The notes beneath the pieces are model-generated. The model searched no databases. It was not told the DNA's origin and saw only the letters and a list, made by a program, of their open reading frames with translations. Shown here piece after piece: positions 44,500 to 52,091 of a stretch of 64,000 bases of DNA. How positions within the stretch are numbered: position 1 is the first letter of the stretch; the number at the start of each line of letters is the position of its first letter. The DNA comes from Polaribacter reichenbachii (lineage in GTDB: Bacteria > Bacteroidota > Bacteroidia > Flavobacteriales > Flavobacteriaceae), in the NCBI RefSeq assembly GCF_001975665.1, contig NZ_CP019419.1:1922001-1986000 (forward strand). The letters are read 5' to 3'. Position numbers and translations under genes: made by a program.

Positions 44500-47037
44500 A
44501 TGAAAATTATCAAACACTTTTTTGCATTTCTCTTTACAATTACATTATTACAGAATTTAGAGGCTCAAGATTATTATTTTAAAGATAAAGCACCTTTTAA
44601 TTCCGAAATTCCTACTCCAGAACAATTTTTGGGTTATGGAATAGGAGAGCATCACACAAGGCACGATTTAATTGTAGCATATCTTACAAAATTGGCTGAA
44701 GTTTCAGACAGAGCATCCATAGAAATTTATGGTAAAACCTATGAAAAAAGAAAACTGGTAATGTTTGCAGTTTCATCACCTAAAAACTTACAAAATTTAG
44801 ATGCCATAAAAAGTGAACATTTAAAATTTGTAGATACAGAAACAACTGTTAAAAATTATGATGAGGTACCTGTAATTATTCAATTAGGGTATAATGTGCA
44901 TGGAAACGAACCTTCGAGTTCAGAAGCGGCATTATTAACGGCTTATACTTTGGTGGCATCTAACAGTCCAGAAGTTTTAAACTACTTAGAAAAATCGGTT
45001 ATTTTTATAGATCCAACTATTAATCCTGATGGAAGAGATAGGCACACACAATGGGCGAATCAATATCAAGCAAAAAATTTGGTTTCTGATAATATTGATG
45101 CAGAACATACAGAAGGTTGGCCAAGAGGAAGAACAAATCATTATTGGTTCGATTTAAATAGAGATTGGTTATTGGCTGTGCATCCAGAGAGCAAAGCAAA
45201 ATTAAAATGGTTGCATTCTTGGTACCCAAATGTAGTGACTGATTTTCACGAAATGGGCACAAATAGTCATCACTTTTTCGAGCCAATGAAACCAATTGGT
45301 TCTTGGGATCCTATTATGCCAAAAGAAAATTATGAGGATTTAAACAATTTATTTGCGCCTTATTTTGCAACTGCTTTAGACAAAGTTGGTTCTTTATATT
45401 ATACTAAAGAATCTTTTGATGGTACATATCCTGGTTATGGATCTTCGTATCCAGATTTACAAGGTGGTTTGGCTTTGTTGTTTGAGCAAGCAAGTTCTAG
45501 AGGTCATGTACAAGATACAGATTATGGAAAAATTACGTTTCCTTTTACCATCAGAAATCAATACATATCTACTTTTGCAACGATTACAGCAGCAGTAGAA
45601 AATAAAGGTTTTTTAAGAAAATATCAGCAAGAATTTTTTAAATCTGCAGTTACTAAAAAAGCAAAATCTGGTTTGGCAGGTTATGAATTTACTGTAGAAA
45701 ATGATAAAAACAGAGAAAAAGCTTTTGTAGATCAGTTGCTTACTCATAAGATTAAAGTTTACAAAAAAGGAGATACGTATACAGTGCCTTTAAAACAGCC
45801 TCAACATAGAATGGTACAAACTATGTTCGAAACGTATAGCAAGTTTAGAGATAGTGTTTTTTATGATGCTTCAGCTTGGAGTTTAGCCAATTTTTATAAC
45901 ATAAAATACCAAGGTAAAAAAACGGTTAGTTTAGGAAATGAAATTACATCCACAGAAAATTTAATACAAAATTCTAAAATCAAAAAATCGAGTTATGCTT
46001 ATATCATTGATTGGGATGATTATAACTCACCAGCTGCATTGTATTATATGCAAAGCAAAGGCTTAACTGTTGCTGCTGCTTTTAAACCATTTTCGATTAA
46101 CACATCAGCAGGTGATAAAAGTTTTAATTATGGTAGTTTGTTGATACCTGTTAGTAAACAAAAAAAATCAAGTAACGAAGTTTTTAAAATTATAACTGAA
46201 GCTCAAGAAAAATTTGAAATTCCTGTTTTTGGAACAAATAGCGGATTTAGTTTAAAAGGAATTGATTTAGGAAGCAATAATTTTAGAGCTTTAGAAAAAC
46301 CAAAAGTGGCAATGTTAATTGGTGAAGGAACAAATTCTTATGAAGCTGGAGAAGTTTGGCATTTATTAGATACTAGAATTCAGATGCCAATTACTAAAAT
46401 TAGAATGTCTAATTACGGAAGAGCAAATTTAGATAAATACAATACTTTGGTAATGGTTTCTGGGAGTTATAGTGCATTAGATTCTATCCAAAGAAATAAA
46501 TTAAAAGATTGGGCAGCTAAAGGAAATACTTTAATAACAATTGCAGGTGGTTCTAAATGGTTGATTGATAAAAAAATGGTGAAAGAAAGTTTAACGAAAA
46601 AGCCAAAGTCTAAAGAAAAAGACAAAAAAGAAATCAAAAGAATGCCTTATGTTGATGCTTCTGAAAATTCTGGAAGAGAAAGAGTAGGAGGTGCAATTTT
46701 TGAGGTAGATTTAGATGTAACTCATCCTTTAGGATTTGGATACAGATCTTCTAAATTACCAGTTTATAAAAATAATATGGTGTTTTTAGCGCCAAGTAAA
46801 AGTGCGTATGCTACAGTTGCAAAATATACAGAAAATCCACATATAGATGGATTTGTATCTAAAAATAACCTAGACAATTTTATTAAGCCATCAGCATCAT
46901 TATTGGTAAGTCCTTTGGGTAGAGGTAGAGCAATATTATTTGCAGATAATCCTAATTTTAGAGGTGCTTGGTATGGAACAAATAAATTATTTTTAAATGC
47001 TTTGTTTTTAGGTAGTGAAATTAGAGTTCCTAGATAG
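44500..47037 (+). CDS. M14-family zinc carboxypeptidase-like protein, secreted
   Basis: 845 residues from ATG at 44500; the GTG 24 bases upstream lies before the signal peptide (HFFAFLFTITLLQNLEAQD). M14 peptidase features: YNVHGNEPSSSEA (zinc HxxE), INPDGRDRH, FDLNRDW, DFHEMGTNSHHFFEP and GSSYPDLQGGLALLFEQASSRG. The C-terminal half (from about residue 420) is a long beta-rich region ending near DNPNFRGAWYGTNKLFLNAL, which resembles a glutamine-amidotransferase-like fold as in other Bacteroidota M14 proteins. Probably degrades proteins in the periplasm or outside. Confidence 0.9.
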   Translation: MKIIKHFFAFLFTITLLQNLEAQDYYFKDKAPFNSEIPTPEQFLGYGIGEHHTRHDLIVAYLTKLAEVSDRASIEIYGKTYEKRKLVMFAVSSPKNLQNLDAIKSEHLKFVDTETTVKNYDEVPVIIQLGYNVHGNEPSSSEAALLTAYTLVASNSPEVLNYLEKSVIFIDPTINPDGRDRHTQWANQYQAKNLVSDNIDAEHTEGWPRGRTNHYWFDLNRDWLLAVHPESKAKLKWLHSWYPNVVTDFHEMGTNSHHFFEPMKPIGSWDPIMPKENYEDLNNLFAPYFATALDKVGSLYYTKESFDGTYPGYGSSYPDLQGGLALLFEQASSRGHVQDTDYGKITFPFTIRNQYISTFATITAAVENKGFLRKYQQEFFKSAVTKKAKSGLAGYEFTVENDKNREKAFVDQLLTHKIKVYKKGDTYTVPLKQPQHRMVQTMFETYSKFRDSVFYDASAWSLANFYNIKYQGKKTVSLGNEITSTENLIQNSKIKKSSYAYIIDWDDYNSPAALYYMQSKGLTVAAAFKPFSINTSAGDKSFNYGSLLIPVSKQKKSSNEVFKIITEAQEKFEIPVFGTNSGFSLKGIDLGSNNFRALEKPKVAMLIGEGTNSYEAGEVWHLLDTRIQMPITKIRMSNYGRANLDKYNTLVMVSGSYSALDSIQRNKLKDWAAKGNTLITIAGGSKWLIDKKMVKESLTKKPKSKEKDKKEIKRMPYVDASENSGRERVGGAIFEVDLDVTHPLGFGYRSSKLPVYKNNMVFLAPSKSAYATVAKYTENPHIDGFVSKNNLDNFIKPSASLLVSPLGRGRAILFADNPNFRGAWYGTNKLFLNALFLGSEIRVPR

Positions 47038-47049
47038 AAAGCATTAACA

Positions 47050-47469
47050 ATGAAACTTGAAATTAAAAATCCATACTGGTTATTTTTAAGCTCAATTCCA
47101 TTTATTCTTTTAATAGGATTTATGGATAAACAAATTATGAGTGTTTCTATTCACAATGATTATTATGTTTTCTCAATAAGTGATTTTTCTGTTTTAATTT
47201 CTTATTTATTTGGTATCGTAGGTTTTGGTTATCTTATGATGAAAATATATAATAAGAAATTAATCAAATGGTTGAATTGGATGCATATTATTGTAAGTAT
47301 TTCAGGAGCGTCAATACTTTTTATAGTACCCTATTTATATACTGAAAATGATTTGGTAACACCAAATACCATATTAATTTTAACAGGATTAGTTGTAATT
47401 TTTAGCCAACTATTTTATTTGATAAATATAATTATTTCAATATTTAGAAAAGATAAAAGTTTTAATTAA
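47050..47469 (+). CDS. Small integral membrane protein
   Basis: 139 residues with four predicted membrane helices (about 10-25, 47-64, 78-95 and 110-130). Not recognised. It starts 12 bases after the M14 peptidase stop, so the two are probably cotranscribed. The C-terminus is short and basic. No conserved motif seen. Confidence 0.6.
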   Translation: MKLEIKNPYWLFLSSIPFILLIGFMDKQIMSVSIHNDYYVFSISDFSVLISYLFGIVGFGYLMMKIYNKKLIKWLNWMHIIVSISGASILFIVPYLYTENDLVTPNTILILTGLVVIFSQLFYLINIIISIFRKDKSFN

Positions 47470-47503
47470 CCTATTATAATATTTATCAATATTAATAATT
47501 AGT

Positions 47504-47563
47504 GTCACCTTGAGCGCAGTCGAAAGGTCTATTTTTAGGTTTCTCGACTGTGCTTTAAATGAC
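47504..47563. repeat. GTCA...TGAC dispersed palindromic element, intergenic copy
   Basis: Starts GTCACCTTGAGCGCAGTCGA and ends TCGACTGTGCTTTAAATGAC, an imperfect inverted repeat around a 20-base centre. It lies between convergent genes. The same GAGCGxAGTCGA/TCGACTGxGCTC core occurs at 55777-55884, and a related form at 49093-49150. Confidence 0.75.
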
Positions 47564-47574
47564 TGAAATAGTTG

Positions 47575-48465
47575 TTATGATTTCAAATACTTATTAAAAA
47601 AAGCAATAGTTCTTTTCCAAGATAAATCTGCAGCGTCTTTATCAAATCTTGGAGTTGTATTGTTGTGAAATCCGTGGTTTGCATTTGGATAAAAATGAGC
47701 TGTATGTTCAATTTTATTTTCTTTTAAAACTTTTTCAAAAGCAGGCCAACCCGCATTTACTCTTTTGTCTAATTCACCATATTGTAATAATAATGGCGCT
47801 TTAATTTGTGCAGCCATTTCATCATTGGGTTGTCTACCATAATAAGGAACTGCAGCTCCTAAATCAGGTACTTGAACAGCCATCATATTAGAAATCCAAC
47901 CACCAAAACAAAAACCTACAACACCAACTTTACCTGTACAGTTTTTATGATTTTTCACATAATTATAAGCAGCAATAAAGTCTTCTAACATTTCTAAACG
48001 ATCTCGCTTTTTTTGCATTGTTCTTCCTTCATCATCATTTCCAGGATAACCACCTAAAGGTGTTAATGCATCTGGAGCCAAAGAAATAAAACCTTCTAAA
48101 GCAGTTCTTTTACCAACGTCTTTTATATACGGATTTAAACCTCGGTTTTCGTGAACTACAATAACTCCAGGAAGTTTACCCTTTGTTTCAGATGGCATAG
48201 AAAGTAATCCATCAATTTTTAATCCACCTTTAGGCGAATCATAAGTAATCATTTTAGAATCTATTCTTGGATCATCATCTTGAACTATAATAGAATCGAT
48301 ATAATTTGGAGACACAAAACTCAACAAAGCAGGCAAAGTAATTGCGCCAACTGCATATAAAGATAGTTTTTCTAAAAATTGTTTTCGTGTTAGTTTGTTG
48401 TGTGCATAATCATCATATAAATCAAAGACTTCTTGACTTATATCTTCTTTTTTTAGTTCAATCAT
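47575..48465 (-). CDS. Dienelactone hydrolase family protein
   Basis: 296 residues of the alpha/beta-hydrolase fold. Nucleophile Cys in GVVGFCFGGW, Asp in YGELDKRVNAG and His in YPNANHGFHNN, and the conserved Glu in VVHENRGLN. An N-terminal 60-residue extension with a hydrophobic stretch (LSLYAVGAITLPALLSFVSPN) suggests export or anchoring. It breaks ester bonds of lactones or related compounds. It follows the sigma factor gene by 69 bases in the same direction. Confidence 0.88.
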   Translation of the reverse strand: MIELKKEDISQEVFDLYDDYAHNKLTRKQFLEKLSLYAVGAITLPALLSFVSPNYIDSIIVQDDDPRIDSKMITYDSPKGGLKIDGLLSMPSETKGKLPGVIVVHENRGLNPYIKDVGKRTALEGFISLAPDALTPLGGYPGNDDEGRTMQKKRDRLEMLEDFIAAYNYVKNHKNCTGKVGVVGFCFGGWISNMMAVQVPDLGAAVPYYGRQPNDEMAAQIKAPLLLQYGELDKRVNAGWPAFEKVLKENKIEHTAHFYPNANHGFHNNTTPRFDKDAADLSWKRTIAFFNKYLKS

Positions 48466-48534
48466 GATAGAGAATTGTTTGTTAGAAATTTATCCCTCTA
48501 AGATAATTAAAAACTGATGATTTACTTTGTTAAA

Positions 48535-49074
48535 TTAGTTACAAACTTTGCAATCTTCTTTTTCTTGAATTTCTCCAACTAAGTTGCCTTCTTTATTCAT
48601 TACAAATCCACAGCAATCCATAAATCCTTGAGCAATTAATTTTCTTGCACGTTGAATTTGCGATTTTGTAGTAGATAAACTTTGTTTTAATTGATCAGCT
48701 ACTTCTTGTTGTTTTAATCCTTTAATGTCTGATAAAAATAAAGGATCTCTATACTTTTTAGGTAGGTGTTTTAAAATACCTCTTAAACAATCTTGTTCTG
48801 TATGGGTATTTTCTGATATGGGTGTTTCAGCTTCAAAATTGGCAATTTCAAAGGTTTGATTGGTATTTTTCCAGTAATCTAAAATCGAATTTCTGGCTAC
48901 AGTAAAACACCAAGATTTTAATTTAGTAATATCTTTTAAAGTATGAAGTTTGGTGTGGATTTTAATAAAAGTATCCTGTAAAATATCTTCAGCAATGGTT
49001 TTGTCTTTTACTTTGCTGATGATAAATCGTTTTAAATCTTCTGAATAAGAGGTCCAAACTTGTTTGGTAGTCAT
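48535..49074 (-). CDS. sigZ: ECF sigma factor, SigZ type with Cys-rich tail
   Basis: 179 residues: sigma region 2 (WTSYSEDLKRFIISKVKDKTIAEDILQDTFIKIHTKLHTL), region 4 (HLPKKYRDPLFLSDIKGLKQQEVADQLKQSLSTTKSQIQRARKLI) and a C-terminal tail MDCCGFVMNKEGNLVGEIQEKEDCKVCN with four cysteines. This SigZ-type tail may sense redox or metal. No anti-sigma gene is adjacent. It lies downstream of a Cys-rich small protein gene and a DUF3703 gene. Confidence 0.85.
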   Translation of the reverse strand: MTTKQVWTSYSEDLKRFIISKVKDKTIAEDILQDTFIKIHTKLHTLKDITKLKSWCFTVARNSILDYWKNTNQTFEIANFEAETPISENTHTEQDCLRGILKHLPKKYRDPLFLSDIKGLKQQEVADQLKQSLSTTKSQIQRARKLIAQGFMDCCGFVMNKEGNLVGEIQEKEDCKVCN

Positions 49075-49092
49075 TGTTTTTATATTAAAAAT

Positions 49093-49150
49093 GTTATTTC
49101 GACTTTAAGAGATAACTAATATTTACGGTTCTTTATAAAGTCGAAATAAC
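49093..49150. repeat. Perfect 15-bp inverted repeat before sigZ
   Basis: GTTATTTCGACTTTA at 49093-49107 is the exact reverse complement of 49136-49150, with a 28-base loop. It lies between the Cys-rich peptide gene and sigZ. The TTTCGACT arm resembles the GTCA...TGAC family. It could end the upstream transcript or stabilise mRNA. Confidence 0.7.
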
Positions 49151-49159
49151 AATGTAAAA

Positions 49160-49267
49160 CTAACAGTTACAATTAGTACATGTACAGTTTGTGCAAGTAC
49201 AATTTTTACAATTTCCGGTTGCACATCCTTCACAATTACACGTACATTCGTTTTTATTTTTCATCAT
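49160..49267 (-). CDS. Metallothionein-like Cys-rich peptide
   Basis: A 35-residue ORF on the minus strand, start ATGATG at 49267 and stop TAG at 49160-49162. It reads MMKNKNECTCNCEGC, then ATGNCKNCTCTNCTCTNCNC, with 11 cysteines in CxC and CxxC spacing and no aromatic residue. That is a metal-thiolate-binding pattern; the order of the spacing is not one I know exactly. It sits between a DUF3703 gene and sigZ on the same strand. The uniform Cys spacing and perfect start and stop argue that it is translated, but it is too short for certainty. Confidence 0.65.
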   Translation of the reverse strand: MMKNKNECTCNCEGCATGNCKNCTCTNCTCTNCNC

Positions 49268-49323
49268 ATTTGTTTTTTATGTTCATATAATAGACTAAGA
49301 ATGGTTTAAAAAGATGCATTAAA

Positions 49324-49659
49324 TTAAAAATATTTTTTTAATTCTTTTCTAATGCTCATTGTTTTTAGTGGCGAAACATTAGAACCTCCAGTATTTCCTT
49401 TTGGAACCCAAATTTTTGTAAATAGAAGAGATGCTATAATTCTTGTTATTTGTCCGATTATTTCTTTAGCATTTTTAGTTTTTAATCCATAAACTAACAT
49501 CCAATAATGACTTAAAGTATGTCTTTTTAAATGTTGCTGACCTAAAATATGTGCGTTTTCTAAATGATAAAAAGAAACTTTAAAATGGTGTTGTTTTAAG
49601 GCTATTTTGCCTAATTTTAATTGATGATAAAATGCTTTTTTTAAGTTATTTTGATGCAT
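49324..49659 (-). CDS. DUF3703 family protein
   Basis: 111 residues with the DUF3703 pattern: FYHQLKLGKIALKQHHFKVSFYHLENAHILGQQHLKRHTLSHYWMLVYG, rich in His and Gln. Members often stand near metal-resistance genes. The protein is basic and ends RKELKKYF. It lies 56 bases upstream of the Cys-rich peptide gene, supporting a metal-related unit with sigZ and the hydrolase. Reaction unknown. Confidence 0.8.
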   Translation of the reverse strand: MHQNNLKKAFYHQLKLGKIALKQHHFKVSFYHLENAHILGQQHLKRHTLSHYWMLVYGLKTKNAKEIIGQITRIIASLLFTKIWVPKGNTGGSNVSPLKTMSIRKELKKYF

Positions 49660-49699
49660 ATTTTTTTAAAATAGACATCATTTCATCAAAAAAGATGCA

Positions 49700-50227
49700 T
49701 TACTTAGATCTTGAACCCACAAACTGGTCTGATTTTACTTTAAACAAAACATTAAAAGTAGTTAAACTTCCATAAATTCTGGTGATGTATTGTTGCAAGT
49801 CTACTTTATCTTGATCGTCTAAAGTTTTGCTCGAATTTATCTTTTGTTCCATCACTCGAATTTTGTCTCTTACCATTACAATTTTATGAAAAAAAGTATC
49901 AATTGGTATTTCTTTATCAGCTAAATTAGCATCTGCAGGTCTAAAAATTAAGGTTCCATTTTTCCATCTGTCTGCTATGGTTGCAATTTGGGTTACATCG
50001 CTCCATTTTTGTAATAAATTTTTAAGTGATTTTTCAACTTCGTAAAAACTAATCGTGTCAACTTCGTCTTCTACAGCTTCAATTACTTCAAAATCACTAT
50101 CGATATCAATAGTTTCTAAACCGTCTTTTATAAAAGTTACCCAATAATGTTTGCTAGTTACATTGGTTACTACACCTAAACCATATGTTGAGTGTTCTAT
50201 TCTTGATCCTATTCCTAATAATTTCAT
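49700..50227 (-). CDS. Conserved hypothetical with tudor-like N-terminus
   Basis: 175 residues. The first 55 (GIGSRIEHSTYGLGVVTNVTSKHYWVTFIKDG) resemble a CarD/tudor-like beta barrel found in nucleic-acid-binding proteins; the rest is helical with KIVMVRDKIRVMEQKINSSK. No signal peptide. Function is not established. It is divergent from the GbsR regulator and 40 bases upstream of DUF3703, possibly in the same transcript. Confidence 0.6.
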   Translation of the reverse strand: MKLLGIGSRIEHSTYGLGVVTNVTSKHYWVTFIKDGLETIDIDSDFEVIEAVEDEVDTISFYEVEKSLKNLLQKWSDVTQIATIADRWKNGTLIFRPADANLADKEIPIDTFFHKIVMVRDKIRVMEQKINSSKTLDDQDKVDLQQYITRIYGSLTTFNVLFKVKSDQFVGSRSK

Positions 50228-50298
50228 TGTTTTTTTAATTTTAAACGAAAGATAAATAACTTATCAATGATATTAAATTATTTTATTTTCAATAATTA

Positions 50299-50328
50299 TT
50301 GAAAGTTTAGAAATAAAGCGTATATTTG
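50299..50328 (+). promoter_or_regulatory. Flavobacterial promoter of GbsR-like regulator
   Basis: TTG at 50299-50301 and TATATTTG at 50321-50328, exactly 19 bases apart, matching the Bacteroidota sigma-A pattern. The ATG follows four bases after the box, so the transcript is probably leaderless. Confidence 0.55.
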
Positions 50329-50332
50329 TTGT

Positions 50333-50836
50333 ATGGAATTAGAAGCAGCAAAATTAAAATACATTCATACTTGGGGAAGTTTAGCTACTTCTTGGGGCGT
50401 AAATAAAACAATGGCTCAAGTACACGCTTTATTATTGGTGTCTACCAAACCTTTGTCTGCAGAAGATATTATGGAAACTTTACAGATTTCTAGAGGTAAT
50501 GTAAATATGAATGTTAGAGCTTTAATTGACTGGGGAATTGTGCAAAAAGAATTGGTAATTGGTGAGCGAAAAGAGTTTTTTGTGGCTACTAAAGATATCT
50601 GGGAATTATTCAAACAGATTACCAAAGAGCGCAAAAGAAGAGAGGTAGAACCAGTATTAAAAGTATTGGCAGAATTACAAGAGATAAAAGATGATTCTGA
50701 AGAAGCTATGGAGTTTAAAAAGGTTTTAAACGATTTATCTAAAGTAACCACAACTGTAAATAATATTTTAGATAAAACAATAAAAGCTGATGAACACTGG
50801 CTTTTATCAAACTTTACCAAAATTGTAAAAAAGTAA
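50333..50836 (+). CDS. GbsR/MarR-family transcriptional regulator
   Basis: 167 residues with a winged helix: HTWGSLATSWGVNKTMAQVHALLLVSTKPLSAEDIMETLQISRGNVNMNVRALIDWGIVQKE, then a helical C-terminus. The start is fixed by family-conserved MELEAAKLKYIHTWG. GbsR proteins repress osmolyte or membrane genes in other bacteria. Three small membrane-protein genes follow on the same strand and are possible targets. Confidence 0.88.
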   Translation: MELEAAKLKYIHTWGSLATSWGVNKTMAQVHALLLVSTKPLSAEDIMETLQISRGNVNMNVRALIDWGIVQKELVIGERKEFFVATKDIWELFKQITKERKRREVEPVLKVLAELQEIKDDSEEAMEFKKVLNDLSKVTTTVNNILDKTIKADEHWLLSNFTKIVKK

Positions 50837-50893
50837 AAAAATTTGACCATAAACTTTCAATTATTTCTGAAAGTTTTAAAAATAAATTATATT

Positions 50894-51265
50894 ATGAAAA
50901 CAAATATCTCAATAATGATTTGGATTAATAGGATTTTAATGTTTCCTTTTTTAATCTCTCTTATAATTTCAATTCTAGATTCAAGCTACCTATTCTATTC
51001 ATTATATATTGCTTTTGCATTAGGTTGCTTTCAGGTTTTTTCGTCATTAATTACATTGTTTTACCATAAGAAATTAAAGAATTTTAAGCTTATACTTAAA
51101 TATTTATTATCTGTTGTATTATATTTTTTTGGTGTTTTTTTGTTTTTTGAGTTAGAAAGTCACATTCCAATTAAAAATATAGTTATTATATTTTTTTGGA
51201 TTTCTCCAATTCCTTTATCAATATTTTGGACATATATTTTAGAATCCATAAAAAAAGAATTATGA
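50894..51265 (+). CDS. Small membrane protein, GbsR-linked
   Basis: 123 residues from ATG at 50894, with four hydrophobic helices (about 9-25, 33-49, 62-80 and 90-110). No family recognised. It lies 57 bases after the regulator and overlaps the next gene by an ATGA junction (51262-51265), so it is translated with it. The in-frame start at 50843 would extend into the leader and is rejected. Confidence 0.55.
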   Translation: MKTNISIMIWINRILMFPFLISLIISILDSSYLFYSLYIAFALGCFQVFSSLITLFYHKKLKNFKLILKYLLSVVLYFFGVFLFFELESHIPIKNIVIIFFWISPIPLSIFWTYILESIKKEL

Positions 51266-51630
51266 ACCAATTCACTTACATATTCTATATTTTAATATCT
51301 AGTTGTATTGTAATTTATGTAGGGAATTTCTGCTACAAAAATGGAAAAATATACATTCTAAATTATTTTCCAGATGATATAAATTTTGGAAATGGAATCA
51401 ATAAATTATTAAGAATAGCATACTATTTATTAAACATTGGTTTGGCAATTTGGAGCTTACATTCAATGCGTGAAATTTATAATTCAAAAGAAATGATTAT
51501 AGAGGTTTCAGCAAGGTTAAGTTACATTTTATTAATAATTGGATCTCTTCATTTTCTTAATATTTATGTTGTGTATTTAATTCATAAACATTTAAAAAAT
51601 CAATCAAAAACATCAATAAAGAATAACTAA
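51262..51630 (+). CDS. Small membrane protein, paralog of next gene
   Basis: 122 residues from the ATGA overlap. Contains the segment NKLLRIAYYLLNIGLAIWSL, closely matched by NKLFKIGFYLLNIGFALRII in the next gene, so the two are tandem paralogs. Three or four membrane helices. Function unknown. The longer in-frame start at 51196 overlaps the preceding gene and is rejected. Confidence 0.6.
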   Translation: MNQFTYIFYILISSCIVIYVGNFCYKNGKIYILNYFPDDINFGNGINKLLRIAYYLLNIGLAIWSLHSMREIYNSKEMIIEVSARLSYILLIIGSLHFLNIYVVYLIHKHLKNQSKTSIKNN

Positions 51631-51662
51631 AATTTTATTAATTAATATTAAATTCAACAATT

Positions 51663-52043
51663 ATGAGCACTTCATTAGAATTAATCGCGTACATCATTTA
51701 TTTGCCAATTGCAATAGGTTTAACAACAATGGTATCAGAGCATTTGTTTAAAAATAGTAAGATTTTTATGTTGGATATTTTTGGTCAGAAAATAGAAATT
51801 GCTATGGCTACAAATAAATTATTTAAAATAGGTTTTTATCTATTAAATATCGGGTTTGCATTGAGAATTATAAAAATTTCTGGATTGATAGATTATAAAG
51901 ATTTAGTAGAAACTTTAAGTGGCAAAATTGGAGGTTTTTCTATTTATTTAGGAATTGTTATGATTGCTTTTATATTATTCTTTTTGAAGGGTAGAAAAGC
52001 GAGTAAAGAGAATAATAGAAAGATGGAAAAAGAAATGGTTTAA
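51663..52043 (+). CDS. Small membrane protein, tandem paralog
   Basis: 126 residues with helices at about 8-25, 50-68 and 92-111. The block NKLFKIGFYLLNIGFALRII and the preceding KNSKIFMLDIFGQKIEIAMAT match the previous gene's KNGKIYILNYFPDDINFG... layout. Last gene of the GbsR group, followed by a terminator. No known family name. Confidence 0.6.
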   Translation: MSTSLELIAYIIYLPIAIGLTTMVSEHLFKNSKIFMLDIFGQKIEIAMATNKLFKIGFYLLNIGFALRIIKISGLIDYKDLVETLSGKIGGFSIYLGIVMIAFILFFLKGRKASKENNRKMEKEMV

Positions 52044-52050
52044 CAACAAA

Positions 52051-52079
52051 CCCCCTCAGGTTTTCAAAACCTGAAGGGG
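52051..52079. terminator. Terminator after GbsR operon
   Basis: CCCCCTCAGGTTT and AAACCTGAAGGGG pair in 12 of 13 positions around loop TCA. It separates the membrane-protein group from the convergent nuclease-like gene. Confidence 0.65.
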
Positions 52080-52091
52080 TAATTTATGTTA

